The notes under the pieces: generated by a model
The model's input: only the letters and a program-made list of their open reading frames with translations
Databases searched by the model: none
What the model was told of the DNA's origin: nothing
Position numbers and translations under genes: made by a program
Shown here: positions 16,497 to 22,883 of the stretch, one piece after another
How the letters are laid out: each line of letters begins with the position of its first letter
How positions within the stretch are numbered: the stretch's first letter is position 1
From: Chitinispirillia bacterium
Lineage (GTDB): Bacteria; Fibrobacterota; Chitinivibrionia; Chitinivibrionales; Chitinispirillaceae
DNA length: 45,642 nucleotides
Direction: 5' to 3'
Assembly (NCBI GenBank): GCA_009786575.1
Contig: WQRV01000003.1
Span: forward strand, 1 to 45,642

Positions 16497-17081
16497 ATGG
16501 CCAAGGGCAAAGATACCGATTTTTTGGCGGGCATGAAGGCGGCGCTCGTGGGCTCCGAGATGGAGGAGCAGTTCCTCAAGCGCCGGGAGATCTTCCTTTG
16601 GGGTGAGGTGAGCGACCGCAGCGCCGAGGAGGTTGTGAAGAAGATACTCTTCCTCGACGGGGCTGGCGAGGGGGATATTACGATGTTCATCAACAGCCCG
16701 GGCGGCGTGATCTCCTCGGGGCTCGCGATCTACGATGCCATGTGCAGCGTGAAGAGCGATGTGGCTACAGTGGTGATGGGGCAGGCCGCAAGCATGGGCG
16801 CGGTGCTGCTGTGTGCGGGAGCCGCGGGCAAACGTGCCGCATGGCCGCACGCGCGGGTGCTAATCCACCAGCCGCTGATCTCCGGGAACATGTACGGCCC
16901 GGCCAGCGACATCCAGATCCAGGCCGAGGAGATGCTGCGCACGAGGGAAAATTTGAATAAAATCCTGGCGTCGCACACCGGCCAGACCCTCAAAAAGATA
17001 ACTGAGGATACCGACCGCGACTACTTTATGTCTGCCGAAGAGGCCAAAAAGTACGGTATTGTGGACAAAATAACCCAATAA
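16497..17081 (+). CDS. clpP: ATP-dependent Clp protease proteolytic subunit
   Basis: A 194-residue serine protease that forms the barrel-shaped ClpP tetradecamer and degrades substrates unfolded by ClpX or ClpA. The catalytic triad is visible: S99 in GQAASMGA, H124 in VLIHQP and D175 in DTDRD. FINSPGGV (64-71) lines the oxyanion site. There is a two-residue insertion after HQPL relative to the E. coli protein. No ClpX or trigger-factor gene is adjacent, which is less common than clpP-clpX pairing, so it may be a second or orphan copy. No long propeptide is apparent. Confidence 0.93.
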   Translation: MAKGKDTDFLAGMKAALVGSEMEEQFLKRREIFLWGEVSDRSAEEVVKKILFLDGAGEGDITMFINSPGGVISSGLAIYDAMCSVKSDVATVVMGQAASMGAVLLCAGAAGKRAAWPHARVLIHQPLISGNMYGPASDIQIQAEEMLRTRENLNKILASHTGQTLKKITEDTDRDYFMSAEEAKKYGIVDKITQ

Positions 17082-17170
17082 GCCGTTTTTTTGGGGGATA
17101 ACGGCGGCACCGGGGCCCCCTGATCTACCGCTCCGGCAAAACATAATTCAAAAAAAAATAAAAAAATGTA

Positions 17171-17199
17171 TTGACACCGTCAATACCATATATTATTTT
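17171..17199 (+). promoter_or_regulatory. Promoter of the tRNA-tuf transcription unit
   Basis: A consensus TTGACA at 17171-17176, a 17-base spacer and TATTTT at 17194-17199. Transcription would start about 40 bases before tRNA-Tyr. The preceding sequence is an A-rich run (17146-17166) resembling an UP element, as expected for a stable-RNA promoter. Confidence 0.7.
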
Positions 17200-17249
17200 T
17201 GATAAGTTTTCCCCCAAAATTTGGGTAAAACAGAAAAAAACAGTAATTT

Positions 17250-17332
17250 GGGTAGGTGCCCGAGTGGCTAAAGGGGATGGACTGTAAATCCATTGGCTCC
17301 GGCCTACGGTGGTTCGAAACCACCCCTGCCCA
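17250..17332 (+). tRNA. tRNA-Tyr (anticodon GTA)
   Basis: An 83-base tRNA with the long variable arm expected for tyrosine. The acceptor GGGTAGG pairs with CCTGCCC. The anticodon loop reads ACTGTAAAT with GTA. The T arm is GGTGG-TTCGAAA-CCACC, and the discriminator is A. CCA is not encoded. It is first of a four-tRNA cluster leading into tuf. Confidence 0.95.
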
Positions 17333-17372
17333 CTTTAAATATTGGTGTGCCGGACATATTTTGCGGAATTCG

Positions 17373-17445
17373 GCCGGTATAGCTCAGTTGATAGAGCTTC
17401 CGACTTGTAATCGGAGGGTCGGGGGTTTGAGTCCCTCTGCCGGCA
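17373..17445 (+). tRNA. tRNA-Thr (anticodon TGT)
   Basis: A 73-base cloverleaf: acceptor GCCGGTA/TGCCGGC with one wobble, anticodon loop CTTGTAA with TGT, T arm GGGGG-TTTGAGT-CCCTC, discriminator A. CCA is not encoded. It reads ACA and related threonine codons. Confidence 0.95.
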
Positions 17446-17465
17446 TTAAGGTTGTCGCGGTTTTT

Positions 17466-17538
17466 GCGGGTATAGCTCAATTGGTAGAGCTCCACCCTTC
17501 CAAGGTGGCTGTTGTGAGTTCGAGTCTCATTGCCCGCT
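17466..17538 (+). tRNA. tRNA-Gly (anticodon TCC)
   Basis: A 73-base cloverleaf: acceptor GCGGGTA/TGCCCGC, anticodon loop CTTCCAA with TCC, T arm GTGAG-TTCGAGT-CTCAT, discriminator T. CCA is not encoded. It sits 20 bases after tRNA-Thr(TGT). Confidence 0.95.
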
Positions 17539-17552
17539 TGGACAGTGCAGTC

Positions 17553-17626
17553 GCCCAGGTAGCTCAGTAGGTAGAGCACATCCTTGGTAAGGATGAGGTT
17601 CACGGGTTCGAGCCCCGTCCTGGGCT
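17553..17626 (+). tRNA. tRNA-Thr (anticodon GGT)
   Basis: A 74-base cloverleaf: acceptor GCCCAGG/CCTGGGC, anticodon loop TTGGTAA with GGT, T arm ACGGG-TTCGAGC-CCCGT, discriminator T. CCA is not encoded. It is the last tRNA before tuf, as in the E. coli thrT-tufB arrangement. Confidence 0.95.
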
Positions 17627-17707
17627 GTATTTTTGTGGTTTGGCGCGGATGTTTGGTAGCGGCGGCAGGTATCGCCGGACGGGGGGCAGATTTTTTTGGT
17701 TAAAAAT

Positions 17708-17736
17708 TTGACTTGATCCGTGCCATATACTATTTT
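17708..17736 (+). promoter_or_regulatory. tuf: Promoter directly upstream of tuf
   Basis: TTGACT at 17708-17713, a 17-base spacer and TATTTT at 17731-17736 lie in the 184-base gap between the last tRNA and tuf. The leader would be about 70 bases. It would let tuf be expressed independently of the tRNA promoter. Confidence 0.6.
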
Positions 17737-17810
17737 CCAAAGACTGTACCGAAAAGTGACTATGTCAATAAAAAATATAAACAATTCACCATATCTCCGG
17801 AGAGGTTTTC

Positions 17811-19022
17811 ATGTCAAAGGAAAAATTTGACCGCGGTGGTAAGCCGCACGTTAATGTTGGAACGATCGGGCACGTCGACCATGGTAAAACTACGCTGACT
17901 GCCGCGATTACGCGTGTCATGTCCACCAAGGGGCTCGCCAACTACGTCCCTTACGACTCTGTAGCCAAGGCATCCGAGTCCCAGGGCCGCCGCGACGAGA
18001 CCAAGATCCTCACGATCGCCACGTCGCACGTCGAGTACGCGACCGAGAACCGCCATTATGCCCACGTTGACTGCCCGGGCCACGCGGACTACGTCAAGAA
18101 CATGATCACAGGCGCCGCCCAGATGGACGGGGCGATCCTGGTTGTCAGCGCCGCCGACGGTCCCATGCCGCAGACCCGCGAACACATTCTGCTCGCCCGC
18201 CAGGTCGGTGTGCCCTACATTGTCGTATTCCTTAATAAGGTAGACGTCGTAGACGACCCCGAGCTCCTCGACCTCGTAGAGATGGAAGTCCGCGAACTCC
18301 TGAGCAAGTACGACTTCCCCGGCGACGACACGCCCATCGTCCGCGGCAGCGCCATAGGCGCCCTGACCAACCCCGAGGATCCCGACAAGGCGAAGTGTAT
18401 CCTCGACCTCATGGCCGCGGTGGACAGCTACGTCCCCACGCCGGAGCGCGAAGTAGACAAGCCCTTCCTCATGTCGGTCGAAGACGTCTTCTCCATCACC
18501 GGCCGCGGCACCGTTGCCACGGGCCGTGTTGAGCGCGGTACGGTCAAGGTCGGCGACGAAGTCGAGCGCGTCGGTTTGAGCGACGAGAAGAAGAAGACCG
18601 TCGTCACCGGCGTCGAGATGTTCCGCAAGCTGATGGACAAGGCCGAAGCCGGCGACAATATCGGTATGCTCCTGCGCGGTATGGACAAAAACGAGATTGA
18701 GCGCGGTATGGTTCTGGCCAAGCCCGGCTCCATTACCCCGCACAAGAAGTTCAAGGCCGAGGTGGTCGTGCTCTCCAAGGATGAGGGCGGCCGTCACACG
18801 CCGTTCTTCAGCAACTACCGTCCGCAGTTCTACTTCCGCACCACCGACGTGACCGGCGCGATCAAGCTGGCTGAGGGTGTGGAGATGATCATGCCCGGTG
18901 ACAACGCAGAGATCGAGGTAGACCTCATTGCGTCCGTCGCTATGGAGAAGGGGCTCAAGTTCGCGATCCGTGAAGGCGGCCGTACGGTCGGCGCCGGCAT
19001 CGTGACGAATATTATTGAATAG
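17811..19022 (+). CDS. tuf: Elongation factor Tu
   Basis: A 403-residue GTPase that delivers aminoacyl-tRNA to the ribosome. The P-loop is GHVDHGKT (20-27), switch II DCPGH (87-91), the guanine motif NKVD, and domains 2 and 3 are full length ([34 protein letters not shown] at the end). The oddity is switch I. The near-universal RGITI is replaced by KILTI, preceded by [11 protein letters not shown]; only the Mg-coordinating threonine (T68) and SHVEY are kept. Neighbouring blocks are perfectly conserved and in frame, so this is not a sequencing frameshift. Codon use is strongly biased toward CGC and GGC, as expected for high expression. GGAGAGG precedes the ATG. Confidence 0.97.
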   Translation: MSKEKFDRGGKPHVNVGTIGHVDHGKTTLTAAITRVMSTKGLANYVPYDSVAKASESQGRRDETKILTIATSHVEYATENRHYAHVDCPGHADYVKNMITGAAQMDGAILVVSAADGPMPQTREHILLARQVGVPYIVVFLNKVDVVDDPELLDLVEMEVRELLSKYDFPGDDTPIVRGSAIGALTNPEDPDKAKCILDLMAAVDSYVPTPEREVDKPFLMSVEDVFSITGRGTVATGRVERGTVKVGDEVERVGLSDEKKKTVVTGVEMFRKLMDKAEAGDNIGMLLRGMDKNEIERGMVLAKPGSITPHKKFKAEVVVLSKDEGGRHTPFFSNYRPQFYFRTTDVTGAIKLAEGVEMIMPGDNAEIEVDLIASVAMEKGLKFAIREGGRTVGAGIVTNIIE

Positions 19023-19034
19023 TAAGGCATGGCG

Positions 19035-19070
19035 GGAAGAGCGTGCAGCCAATGTGCGCTCTTCCTTATT
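19035..19070 (+). terminator. Stem-loop after tuf, likely terminator or attenuator
   Basis: A 13-bp stem (19035-19047 with 19053-19065, two G-U pairs) with loop GCCAA, beginning 12 bases after the tuf stop and followed by TTATTAGT. The stem is stable, but the U-tract is short and interrupted. Partial termination would lower expression of rpmG-secE-nusG relative to tuf. Confidence 0.55.
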
Positions 19071-19121
19071 AGTATGCGCGGGGGGCAATATCAGGCGTGT
19101 TCGCCGTAAGTACGGGAAGTT

Positions 19122-19190
19122 AATAACGTGGATGTGCCGGGAACCGGCGCTTTCACACATTCGGTACAAAATATCAATAACATGGATGTG
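19122..19190 (+). repeat. Two 15-base direct repeats upstream of rpmG
   Basis: AATAACGTGGATGTG at 19122-19136 and AATAACATGGATGTG at 19176-19190 differ at one position and start 54 bases apart. A small GCCGG/CCGGC hairpin lies between (19136-19148). The second copy ends just before the rpmG start, so it could touch translation initiation. No clear Shine-Dalgarno for rpmG is seen apart from it. Confidence 0.5.
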
Positions 19191-19195
19191 GTATT

Positions 19196-19348
19196 ATGCC
19201 CAGAGAAAGAATAACGCTTGAGTGCACGTCGTGCAAGCAGCGTAATTATGAGACGACCAAGAACAAGCGCAAGCATTCCGCTCGCGTTGAGTTCATAAAG
19301 TTTTGCCCTTTTGAGCGGAAGCGCACTCCGCACAAAGAGTCAAAATAA
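19196..19348 (+). CDS. rpmG: Ribosomal protein bL33
   Basis: A 50-residue protein. The start MPRERITLECTSCKQRNY and the block TTKNKRKHSARVEFIKFCP are diagnostic of L33, and position between tuf and tRNA-Trp-secE is a common place for it. The zinc-ribbon form normally has CxxC...CPxC. Here C10 and C13 and the third cysteine (FCPF) are present, but the fourth is Glu (CPFE). It may be an intermediate between zinc-binding and zinc-free versions. The length is typical. Confidence 0.93.
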   Translation: MPRERITLECTSCKQRNYETTKNKRKHSARVEFIKFCPFERKRTPHKESK

Positions 19349-19360
19349 GGTAAAAATCAT

Positions 19361-19433
19361 AGGTCCGTAGCTCAATTGGTAGAGTAGCGGTCTCCAAAAC
19401 CGCCTGCTGGGGGTTCGAGTCCCTCCGGGCCTG
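19361..19433 (+). tRNA. tRNA-Trp (anticodon CCA)
   Basis: A 73-base cloverleaf: acceptor AGGTCCG/CGGGCCT, anticodon loop TCTCCAAAA with CCA, T arm GGGGG-TTCGAGT-CCCTC, discriminator G as usual for tryptophan. CCA is not encoded. It lies 12 bases after rpmG and 20 before secE, a widespread arrangement. Confidence 0.95.
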
Positions 19434-19453
19434 TAGATAAACGGGAATTTTAT

Positions 19454-19642
19454 ATGAACAAGATTATGCAGTATCTGAAAGATGTGAAGGCCGAGATGAT
19501 CAAGGTCAACTGGCCTACGCAGAAGGATGTGACCGCTGCCACGACTCTGGTCATCTGCCTGAGCATAGTAATGGCGGGATACATTTTTGCGTGCGATCAG
19601 GGCCTTCAGGCTGTGATGCGCTTATTTTTGGGGCGTCAGTAA
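19454..19642 (+). CDS. secE: Preprotein translocase subunit SecE
   Basis: A 62-residue short-form SecE with one membrane helix (about residues 29-50) preceded by the conserved amphipathic EMIKVNWPTQKDV. It clamps SecY in the inner-membrane translocon. Its stop shares a base with the nusG start (TAATG), a strong sign of coupling. The SecY partner is encoded at 43861. Confidence 0.95.
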   Translation: MNKIMQYLKDVKAEMIKVNWPTQKDVTAATTLVICLSIVMAGYIFACDQGLQAVMRLFLGRQ

Positions 19643-20196
19643 TGGCGGCGAGTGAGAAAAATGTAGAGCCAAAGTGGTATGTGGTGCATACCTATTCGGG
19701 CCAGGAGGCCAAGGTCTTCGACTATCTGAACGGCCTCGTCGAGTCCGGCGAGTACGGCGATCTGATAAAGTCGGTTCTCATGCCCACGCGCGACGTGGTG
19801 CAGGTGAAGAACGGCAAAAAGATCAAAACCACGCGCCGCGACTACCCGTCGTACGTACTCGTTGAGATGGCGCTCACGAAGGAGACCATGCACATCGTGA
19901 CCGACGCCGCGGGGGTCAGCGGGTTTGTAGGCGGCCAGAAGCCGCAGCCGATCCGCGAGGAGGAGGCGCGCAGGATTTTGGGCCAGGCGGCCGACAAGGG
20001 CGCGCGTTCGCAGATTTCGGAGGTGCCGTTTGAGATCGGTGATGCGGTTAAGATCAAGGAAGGCCCGTTCAAGGATTTCGACGGCGTGGTTGACAAGGTC
20101 TATCCCGAAAAGGGCAAGGTAAACGTGATGGTAAGCGTCTTCGGCAGGTCTACGCCGGTCGAAGTCGATTTCGTTCACGTTGCGCCTATAAGTTGA
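19642..20196 (+). CDS. nusG: Transcription elongation/termination factor NusG
   Basis: A 184-residue factor that binds the beta-prime clamp helices of RNA polymerase and links it to Rho or ribosomal S10. The NGN domain opens with KWYVVHTYSGQEAKV and contains YPSYVLVEM. The KOW domain begins near FEIGDAVKIKEGPFKDFDGVV. An earlier in-frame ATG at 19591 lies inside secE and adds non-conserved residues, so I choose 19642. The secE-nusG-rplK order is the bacterial standard. Confidence 0.96.
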   Translation: MAASEKNVEPKWYVVHTYSGQEAKVFDYLNGLVESGEYGDLIKSVLMPTRDVVQVKNGKKIKTTRRDYPSYVLVEMALTKETMHIVTDAAGVSGFVGGQKPQPIREEEARRILGQAADKGARSQISEVPFEIGDAVKIKEGPFKDFDGVVDKVYPEKGKVNVMVSVFGRSTPVEVDFVHVAPIS

Positions 20197-20218
20197 TAAT
20201 TGGGTTGGATGTTACCGG

Positions 20219-20277
20219 TGTTGTCAAGGGCATCGGTTAATATAGATGGAAAGATCGTTGATGTTGTCAAGGGCATC
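20219..20277 (+). repeat. Repeated 16-mer in the nusG-rplK spacer
   Basis: TGTTGTCAAGGGCATC occurs exactly at 20219-20234 and 20262-20277, and a degenerate version (GTGTTGGTGGCATC) follows near 20299. CCGGT/ACCGG arms flank the last one. This 176-base spacer precedes rplKA, whose mRNA leader in other bacteria carries the L1 autoregulatory site. Confidence 0.55.
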
Positions 20278-20372
20278 AAATGATACGGAAATGGGCCGGT
20301 GGTGTTGGTGGCATCAACCGGTGCAGGTGATGTAACGGTGATATATTGAATGGTAAAAAAGGAGCATATAAA

Positions 20373-20795
20373 GTGGCTAAAAAGGTAGTAGGGCAGGTTA
20401 AATTGCAGATCAAGGGCGGTGCGGCGACGCCGGCTCCCCCTGTGGGGCCCGCGCTCGGTCAGCAGGGCGTCAATATAATGGAGTTTTGCAAAGCGTTCAA
20501 CGCCAAGACCAAAGATTCCGGCGGGATGACCATTCCTGTCATTATCACGGTCTATTCTGACCGCTCGTTCACTTTCATCACAAAGACGCCGCCAGCGGCT
20601 GTCCTCATAATGAAAGAGATCGGCAAAGACAAGGGTTCGGGCGTCCCAAACAAGGAGAAGGTCGGGTCTATGTCGAAGGAGCAGCTGAAGAAGATCGCCG
20701 AGATGAAGATGGCGGACCTCAATGCTGCAAGTGTAGAAGCGGCTATGAATATCATAGCCGGGACCGCCCGCAGCATGGGCGTTACCATAGATTAA
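20373..20795 (+). CDS. rplK: Ribosomal protein uL11
   Basis: A 140-residue protein of the GTPase-associated centre. Starting at GTG 20373 gives the canonical (V/M)[29 protein letters not shown], including the proline-rich thiostrepton-region motif. GGAG nine bases upstream supports it. A longer frame from 20346 adds nine unconserved residues. The C-terminal [24 protein letters not shown] is the rRNA-binding part. Confidence 0.97.
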   Translation: MAKKVVGQVKLQIKGGAATPAPPVGPALGQQGVNIMEFCKAFNAKTKDSGGMTIPVIITVYSDRSFTFITKTPPAAVLIMKEIGKDKGSGVPNKEKVGSMSKEQLKKIAEMKMADLNAASVEAAMNIIAGTARSMGVTID

Positions 20796-20814
20796 TGAAT
20801 GGAGCGATATAGAA

Positions 20815-21510
20815 ATGAAGCACGGTAAGAAATACAATGCTGTTTACGCGAAGGTAGACAAACTTAAGGAGTACGGCGCGGCTGAGGCTATTGATTTTTT
20901 GAAAGCCAACTCGACGGTCAAGTTTGACGAGACGGTTGAAATTGCCATTCGTCTCGGCGTAGACCCACGGAAGAGCGATCAGGCTGTCCGCGGCGCAGCC
21001 GTATTGCCGCACGGTTTGGGCAAGACGGTACGCGTTCTCGTTTTCGCGCAGGGCGACAAAGAGGCCGAGGCGAAGGAAGCCGGGGCCGACTACACCGGCG
21101 CCGACGATATCGCCGAGAAGATTCAGGGCGGCTGGCTCGATTTCGACGCGGTCGTCGCGACGCCCGACATGATGAAGGTCGTCGGTAAGCTCGGTAAGAT
21201 CCTCGGTACCAGGGGCCTCATGCCTAACCCCAAAGTGGGCACGGTCACCCCGGATGTGGGCAAGGCGGTTCGTGAACTCAAAAAGGGTAAGGCAGAGTTC
21301 CGCGTAGACAAGGGCGCGATCATCCACGCCCCCATCGGCAAGCTCTCGTTCGACCCCCAGAAGCTGCTCGACAACGCCCGCGCCCTCATGGACGCGGTCG
21401 TCAAGGCCAAGCCGGCGACGGCTAAGGGCCAGTACCTGAAGAAGGTAACGCTTACGAGTACTATGGGCCAGGGGCTGAAGATCAACGCGAATGATTTGAA
21501 AGCGGTGTAA
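20815..21510 (+). CDS. rplA: Ribosomal protein uL1
   Basis: A 231-residue L1-stalk protein, 19 bases after rpl[27 protein letters not shown] and [17 protein letters not shown] are family landmarks. L1 commonly represses its own operon by binding the rplK leader, which would make the repeats at 20219-20277 worth testing as its target. Confidence 0.97.
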   Translation: MKHGKKYNAVYAKVDKLKEYGAAEAIDFLKANSTVKFDETVEIAIRLGVDPRKSDQAVRGAAVLPHGLGKTVRVLVFAQGDKEAEAKEAGADYTGADDIAEKIQGGWLDFDAVVATPDMMKVVGKLGKILGTRGLMPNPKVGTVTPDVGKAVRELKKGKAEFRVDKGAIIHAPIGKLSFDPQKLLDNARALMDAVVKAKPATAKGQYLKKVTLTSTMGQGLKINANDLKAV

Positions 21511-21616
21511 TTCTGAATTAATGCTCCTTGCCGTTTTGTTGACGCATAGTCATTAAGATATGTATCGGCCGGATGTGACAGGGTGCGGAATATAAACAAT
21601 AAGAAGGTGTGTGAAG

Positions 21617-22141
21617 ATGTCAACACGTGCAGAGAGAACTGCGGTAATCGAAGAGCTCGAGAAGGAGTTCAAAAACGCGGCGGGTATCTACGTCACCGAT
21701 AATCACAAGATTACGGTTGAGGTGGTAACGCGCCTGCGTACTGAACTGCGTAAGAGCGGCGTTCGGTATATCGTAGTAAAAAACACGTTGGCGAAGGAGG
21801 CGTGCAAGCGGGTGGGTATAGATACCCTCAACCCGTACTTTAAGGGCCCTACGGCGGTAGCCGTTGCCCAAAAGGACAGCACTGTTCCTGCGAAAATTTT
21901 ACGCGACTTCCGCAAGGAGCTCAAGGATCAGCTTGAGCTTAGGGCCGCTTATGTGGACGGTTCCACGTTCACAGGCGCGCAGGCGGAGAAACTGGCGGAT
22001 CTGCCGGGCCGCGATGTGCTTCTGGCGCAGCTGCTTGGCGTGCTGAAGGCGCCTATCGGCAATATGGCCGGCGTGCTGAACGGCATACTTTCGACATTTG
22101 TCGGAACGCTGGAGGCTGTCAAGGAGAAAAAGGGCGCGTAA
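21617..22141 (+). CDS. rplJ: Ribosomal protein uL10
   Basis: A 174-residue stalk-base protein that anchors L7/L12 dimers. [34 protein letters not shown] and the C-terminal helix (about 140-174) that binds L12 are as expected. A GTG at 21611 is in frame, but AGAAGG fits the ATG at 21617 better. The 106-base leader after rplA could host the L10-L12 autoregulatory structure. It holds a TATAAAC word at 21591. Confidence 0.96.
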   Translation: MSTRAERTAVIEELEKEFKNAAGIYVTDNHKITVEVVTRLRTELRKSGVRYIVVKNTLAKEACKRVGIDTLNPYFKGPTAVAVAQKDSTVPAKILRDFRKELKDQLELRAAYVDGSTFTGAQAEKLADLPGRDVLLAQLLGVLKAPIGNMAGVLNGILSTFVGTLEAVKEKKGA

Positions 22142-22287
22142 TTTGCAAAGATGGTACGATGATGATGCTTTGGATGTATCGTCATCAAAAAATAAAACAG
22201 GTTATACCGTGGTGATAAGTCAATAAAGATAATCATCGCGGCAAAAACGAAACTATTAACAATTACAATAATTTATGGAGGTAAGTT

Positions 22288-22674
22288 GTGGCTACTCTAA
22301 CAAAAGATCAATTCGTTGAAGCAATCGGTAACATGACCGTACTTGAGCTTTCCGACCTTATCAAGGCTATCGAGGAGAAGTTTGACGTCAAGGCTGCGGC
22401 CCCTGTGGCTATGGCGGCCATGCCCGCCGGCGGCGGCGCTACGGCTGCGGCTGAGGAAGAGAAGACCGAGTTCGACGCGGTCCTTGAAAGCTTCGGCGCC
22501 GAAAAAATCAAGGTGATCAAGGTCGTCCGTGAGATTACCGGGTTAGGCCTTGCGGAAGCCAAGACGTTGGTCGAAGGCGCTCCTAAGCCGATCAAGGAAG
22601 CTTGCTCAAAGGACGAAGCCGAGTCGATCAAGAAGAAGATTGAGGAAGTCGGCGGAAAAGTCGTCATTAAGTAA
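22288..22674 (+). CDS. rplL: Ribosomal protein bL12 (L7/L12)
   Basis: A 128-residue acidic stalk protein: N-terminal dimerisation helix pair (1-33), an Ala/Gly-rich hinge (about 36-55) and a C-terminal factor-binding domain with [20 protein letters not shown]. It starts at GTG, with GGAGG seven bases before. It is separated from rplJ by 146 bases containing an 8-bp stem-loop (22158-22165 with 22079-like spacing to 22186), so rplJ and rplL levels may be set separately. Confidence 0.97.
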   Translation: MATLTKDQFVEAIGNMTVLELSDLIKAIEEKFDVKAAAPVAMAAMPAGGGATAAAEEEKTEFDAVLESFGAEKIKVIKVVREITGLGLAEAKTLVEGAPKPIKEACSKDEAESIKKKIEEVGGKVVIK

Positions 22675-22680
22675 CGCGTC

Positions 22681-22836
22681 GTGCGGTGGATGCCGCACAG
22701 TATCGAAAGACGGCACAGAATGCTTTGGTGACGAAGCGTTCTGTGTCTTTCGCCGTCTGTAACAGGCGGTGCGGTAATGCTGAGTGATTAGACGCGCCAT
22801 TTGAGCGCAAGCGTGACGGTGAAAATCAATACCGTC
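22681..22836 (+). promoter_or_regulatory. Three hairpins between rplL and rpoB, one long
   Basis: A 6-bp hairpin (22681-22686 with 22693-22698) follows the rplL stop closely. Next is a long stem, 22704-22725 with 22734-22752: 7 bp, a 3-base bulge, then 12 bp around an 8-base loop. A third, GACGGT at 22815-22820 with ACCGTC at 22831-22836, lies 48 bases before rpoB. No U-tract follows the long stem. In E. coli this spacer has an attenuator and an RNase III site, and the long bulged stem is a plausible counterpart. Confidence 0.6.
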
Positions 22837-22883
22837 CCGCATATAAACGGTGTCAGAGGCATCAACCAAAAAGGATCGTCTTA

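Noticed and set aside
17082-17130. GCCGTT/AACGGC hairpin after clpP as an intrinsic terminator
   Set aside because: The T-run is inside the loop and none follows the stem, so an ordinary terminator is not supported.
17256-17570. Open frames across the tRNA cluster
   Set aside because: The sequence is fully explained by four tRNA cloverleafs.
17955-18026. Frameshift in EF-Tu as the cause of the odd switch I
   Set aside because: The frame is continuous and conserved residues flank the loop on both sides at the proper distance; two compensating indels would not produce the retained TIATSHVEY.
17814-19169. Long minus-strand open frame (about 450 codons) opposite tuf
   Set aside because: It mirrors the third-position GC bias of tuf, has no recognisable domains, and EF-Tu on the plus strand is certain.
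21539-21567. TTGACG before rplJ as a promoter
   Set aside because: No acceptable -10 box lies 16-18 bases downstream.
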